From: Saprospiraceae bacterium
GTDB lineage: Bacteria > Bacteroidota > Bacteroidia > Chitinophagales > Saprospiraceae
Direction: 5' to 3'
Length of the DNA: 64,000 nt
NCBI GenBank assembly: GCA_020630435.1
Contig: JAHDBJ010000001.1
Location: forward strand, 351,104-415,103
Under the pieces are notes generated by a model that did not search any database, had not been told where the DNA came from, and was given only the letters and a program-made list of their open reading frames with translations. Shown piece after piece: positions 61,781 to 64,000 of this stretch (its first letter is position 1; each line of letters opens with the position of its first letter). The translations under genes and the position numbers were made by a program.

Positions 61781-61936
61781 GAAGTTGTTCAAAAATAGCT
61801 TACGGGCTTCTGAAAAAGCCTTTTTGCTTCCATTTTTACTTTTTCATCCGTAGCTCGACTATGCAGCTCTAAAAAAGTGCAATGGAAATAAAAATTCAAT
61901 TTTAATAAGCTCAGCAGCCAATTATTGAACAGCTTC
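61781..61936. mobile_element. Possible miniature inverted-repeat element (MITE) or IS remnant
   Basis: Left end GAAGTTGTTCAAAAATA (61781-61797) and the reverse complement of the right end (61920-61936) agree at 14 of 17 positions. The flanks carry a short ATA repeat (61778-61780 and 61937-61939). No coding frame inside is supported. Confidence 0.4.
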
Positions 61937-61946
61937 ATAAAAAAGT

Positions 61947-61990
61947 AGAGCAGCATTGATAATAAGCTTATTATCAATGCTGCTCTTTTA
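61947..61990. terminator. Exact 40-bp palindrome, terminator of the repressor gene
   Basis: AGAGCAGCATTGATAATA, then AGCT, then its exact complement arm (61947-61986), followed by four T. The stem is 18 bp long without any mismatch. Bases 61987-61990 complete a rho-independent terminator. Confidence 0.75.
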
Positions 61991-62023
61991 AATTTATCCT
62001 CACAACAGATTGTATAAAATAGA

Positions 62024-62707
62024 ATGAAATCAAACCTCCAAATATTAATTGAGCATCTAGAAGGAGAACAAGATCTTTTAGAAAAAGAAATACAAAACTG
62101 TATAAAAGCATCAGACTTTTTAAGTGCTGCAACATTTCAAGAACCCTTATTTTATATTAGAAGGAAGCTAAAGATCTTTAAGAATCTTGAAAATTCAAAC
62201 TATGATAGGATTGTTGCTTTAAGAAATAAAATAGAATATCTTGAAAAGTTAGATGAGAATGATTTTTTTTCAAAGAAAGGGATAAAGAAAATGAAATTGA
62301 AAATTCCTAAATATGAAGAGGAATTACGACAATTGGAAAATGAAAAAAATATAAATATTAATGATAATGACCATATCATTACGGGTCTTTATAAAATTGT
62401 CTTAAAAGAAATTAAACAATTTGAAATAGAGGTTGGAGATTATGAAATTCAAATAGCCCTTTATAATTTCTCGGCGCTGAAAATAAGTTTACAAAGGCAA
62501 GATATGCAATCTTTGAATTATGTTATTCCCAAAGAGCGGTTATCAAAATTGATGAGACTCGGTTTTACAATTGATGGATATATAGCTTCTAAATCATTAC
62601 TTAATTTTGAAACGCCCAAAATACTATCAATTATGAACCTTTTATCTAGACTTTTTTATGACGTCTTAAATTATTATGGTAATAAGACAGGAATTATAAA
62701 GTATTAA
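62024..62707 (+). CDS. Coiled-coil protein of unknown function
   Basis: Protein of 227 residues with a helical N-terminal half (about 5-125) rich in E, K and L heptads, a small alpha/beta middle and a C-terminal helix with 'MNLLSRLFYDVLNYYGNK'. The first 45 residues have a faint likeness to UVR-type hairpins ('DLLEKEIQNCIKASDFLSAATFQ'). It follows the 40-bp palindrome by 38 bp. Family not recognised. Confidence 0.65.
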   Translation: MKSNLQILIEHLEGEQDLLEKEIQNCIKASDFLSAATFQEPLFYIRRKLKIFKNLENSNYDRIVALRNKIEYLEKLDENDFFSKKGIKKMKLKIPKYEEELRQLENEKNININDNDHIITGLYKIVLKEIKQFEIEVGDYEIQIALYNFSALKISLQRQDMQSLNYVIPKERLSKLMRLGFTIDGYIASKSLLNFETPKILSIMNLLSRLFYDVLNYYGNKTGIIKY

Positions 62708-62812
62708 TGGTGTAAAATGTTTTATATGGTTAGACAAATACTACCCAACACATTGTAGAATATATCGGGGAGTATTTATCTAGACAAAAGATTTATTACA
62801 GAGTATATTTAA

Positions 62813-64000
62813 TCATAGCTCCACAATTACTTTTTCATATGTTATTAAATCTCCCTGTTGCATTTTTATGAAATAAATACCACTTCCAAAACGACTTAAA
62901 TTGAGTGTTAATAAATTATTCCCCCTTGTAATTGAACGCTTATCTATGCTTAATTCTTTGCCTGTTGTATCAAAAATTTGTACGGTTAAATCCTCAAGAC
63001 TTATTGCTGAAAATTGTAAATTGAGTTGTCCATCTTTCGTTGGATTAGGAAAAAGTGTAATAGGTGCTCTTGATGTTCCTTTGATTTGAGCTGTTATGAT
63101 CTCACTATACTCAAAACGGCCATCATAATCAATTTGTTTGAGTCTATAATAATACATTTGATTTTGTCTTAAATTTGTGTCTTCATAAGCATAAGTTTGA
63201 ACTTCAGAGGTTGTTCCATTACCCTCTATAAAGGAAATTGCCCGAAACGTTTTTCCATCGGTACTACGTTCTACTTCGAAGCCTGCATTATTTGTTTCTG
63301 ATACTGTTTCCTATGATAATGAAATACCAGAGCGATGACTCGATGCCTCAAAACGATTTAATTCTACAGGTAAACTTATTCCTATAGGATCACAATCATT
63401 AATTGAATAGGCATATTCTGTTATTTTTAGAGTCCAAGGGTTTGCTTTGGTGTTTAACTCTAACCAAGCCCATCCAGGTTTATCATTTATCACAAAACCT
63501 ATAAATCCTGACTTTTGCTTTCCATACCAAGGACCAGCATGAAAATAATCCCAAGTTATAAAAGCTAATCCAGCCCAATAATCAACATTATTACAGGATA
63601 CTTTTAAACTTGAATCTATTCTAGCTAACCAACTACCATCTCTGATGACGGAATTGGCTATAGATAAGTAAGCATAATTCGTAGACCAAAATCCGCCCCA
63701 AAATCTAAGTGATCCTATAGGCGCAGAACTTGGACCAATAGGCAAATTAAGGCTAGTACTTGGATTTGGACCAACATTTTTAAAAAAACCAACATTTGTC
63801 TTATGATAAACTTGTGCTTCTACATTATTGGTAGTGGCGAGTAAGGCAACAGGAAGGGATGCCGCCATAAGTGATTGGCTTATCACTTCTTTATATTTCT
63901 TTTTAGAAGAAAATCCCTTTTTTAATTGTAGATATTTGTTAAGTCTAACGTGAGGTTCACTGAGAATCAGTTTAAAAGATGCTTGAGAATGACAGTTGGC
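62813..64000 (-). pseudogene. T9SS-secreted protein gene interrupted by an in-frame TAG
   Basis: Two open parts share one frame: 63311-63886 (and upstream to the right edge without a stop) and 62813-63310. They are separated by a TAG at 63311-63313. Around it the translation reads GISLS-stop-ETVSETNNAGFEVERS; related Bacteroidota proteins usually have a Trp here (LSW-x-T-x-SE-x-NN-x-GFE), so a TGG to TAG change is likely. The upstream part has a signal-like hydrophobic segment before NNVEAQ. The C-terminus is a type-A T9SS sorting domain (LFPNPTKDG ... GIYFIKMQ). No ATG start was found inside the window. Confidence 0.75.

Noticed and set aside
1..64000. CRISPR arrays, tRNA or rRNA genes
   Set aside because: No regularly spaced repeats and no cloverleaf or ribosomal RNA segments were recognised on either strand.

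Overview
The window looks like a low-GC chromosome segment of a Bacteroidota bacterium, probably Saprospiria-like, but the genus cannot be fixed from sequence alone. Supporting signs are a type IX secretion (T9SS) sorting domain, promoters of the TTG-N19/20-TAnnTTTG type, a TPR-CHAT protein, OmpA-like and beta-barrel envelope proteins, and many genes without a strong Shine-Dalgarno. No tRNA, rRNA, CRISPR array or complete insertion sequence was seen.

Region 1 (1-4010) is a defence block. It holds a type I restriction-modification pair (hsdM cut by the left edge, then hsdS) and a three-gene toxin-antitoxin-chaperone cassette that resembles CmdTAC: an ADP-ribosyltransferase-like toxin, a small antitoxin candidate and a SecB-like chaperone.

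Region 2 (about 4050-42510) is the structural half of a siphovirus-like prophage. It encodes a ParB-methyltransferase, small and large terminase, a tail-assembly chaperone with a -1 frameshift, a neck protein, a tail-tip/hub protein, tape measure, S49 capsid protease, scaffold, major capsid protein, portal, connector, a block of fibre/appendage proteins that carry Sec signal peptides, and a small membrane protein. No integrase, replication gene or recognisable endolysin is in the window. The gene order is unusual, with portal and capsid about 25 kb downstream of the large terminase. The core is split into four segments. Between segments sit cargo genes unrelated to virion assembly: a pentapeptide-repeat membrane protein, a TIR plus TIR-like/TM/WG-repeat pair, and a YobI-type KAP NTPase with a membrane-DUF1353 protein. 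Each core segment that follows cargo starts with a repeated regulatory cassette. One type is a perfect Bacteroidota promoter followed by a terminator-like hairpin (4052-4147 and 11638-11722). The other is a CAAATA-N12-TATTTG dyad followed by a GTCC/GGAC hairpin (17883-17953 and 27117-27206). My reading is a prophage that carries a modular set of defence genes at its operon boundaries, with virion operons controlled by repeated leader elements.

Region 3 (42660-60740) is ordinary chromosome: gpmI, lipoproteins, a glycosyltransferase fusion, adk, an SRPBCC protein, obgE, a TPR-CHAT protein, a sugar nucleotidyltransferase, an EamA transporter, an OmpA-like protein, a queuosine-precursor transporter and two outer-membrane barrels.

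Region 4 (60740-64000) holds a CI/LexA-like repressor behind an array of repeated operator-like sites, a possible miniature transposable element, an exact 40-bp palindromic terminator, a coiled-coil protein of unknown function, and a T9SS-secreted protein gene interrupted by an in-frame TAG.
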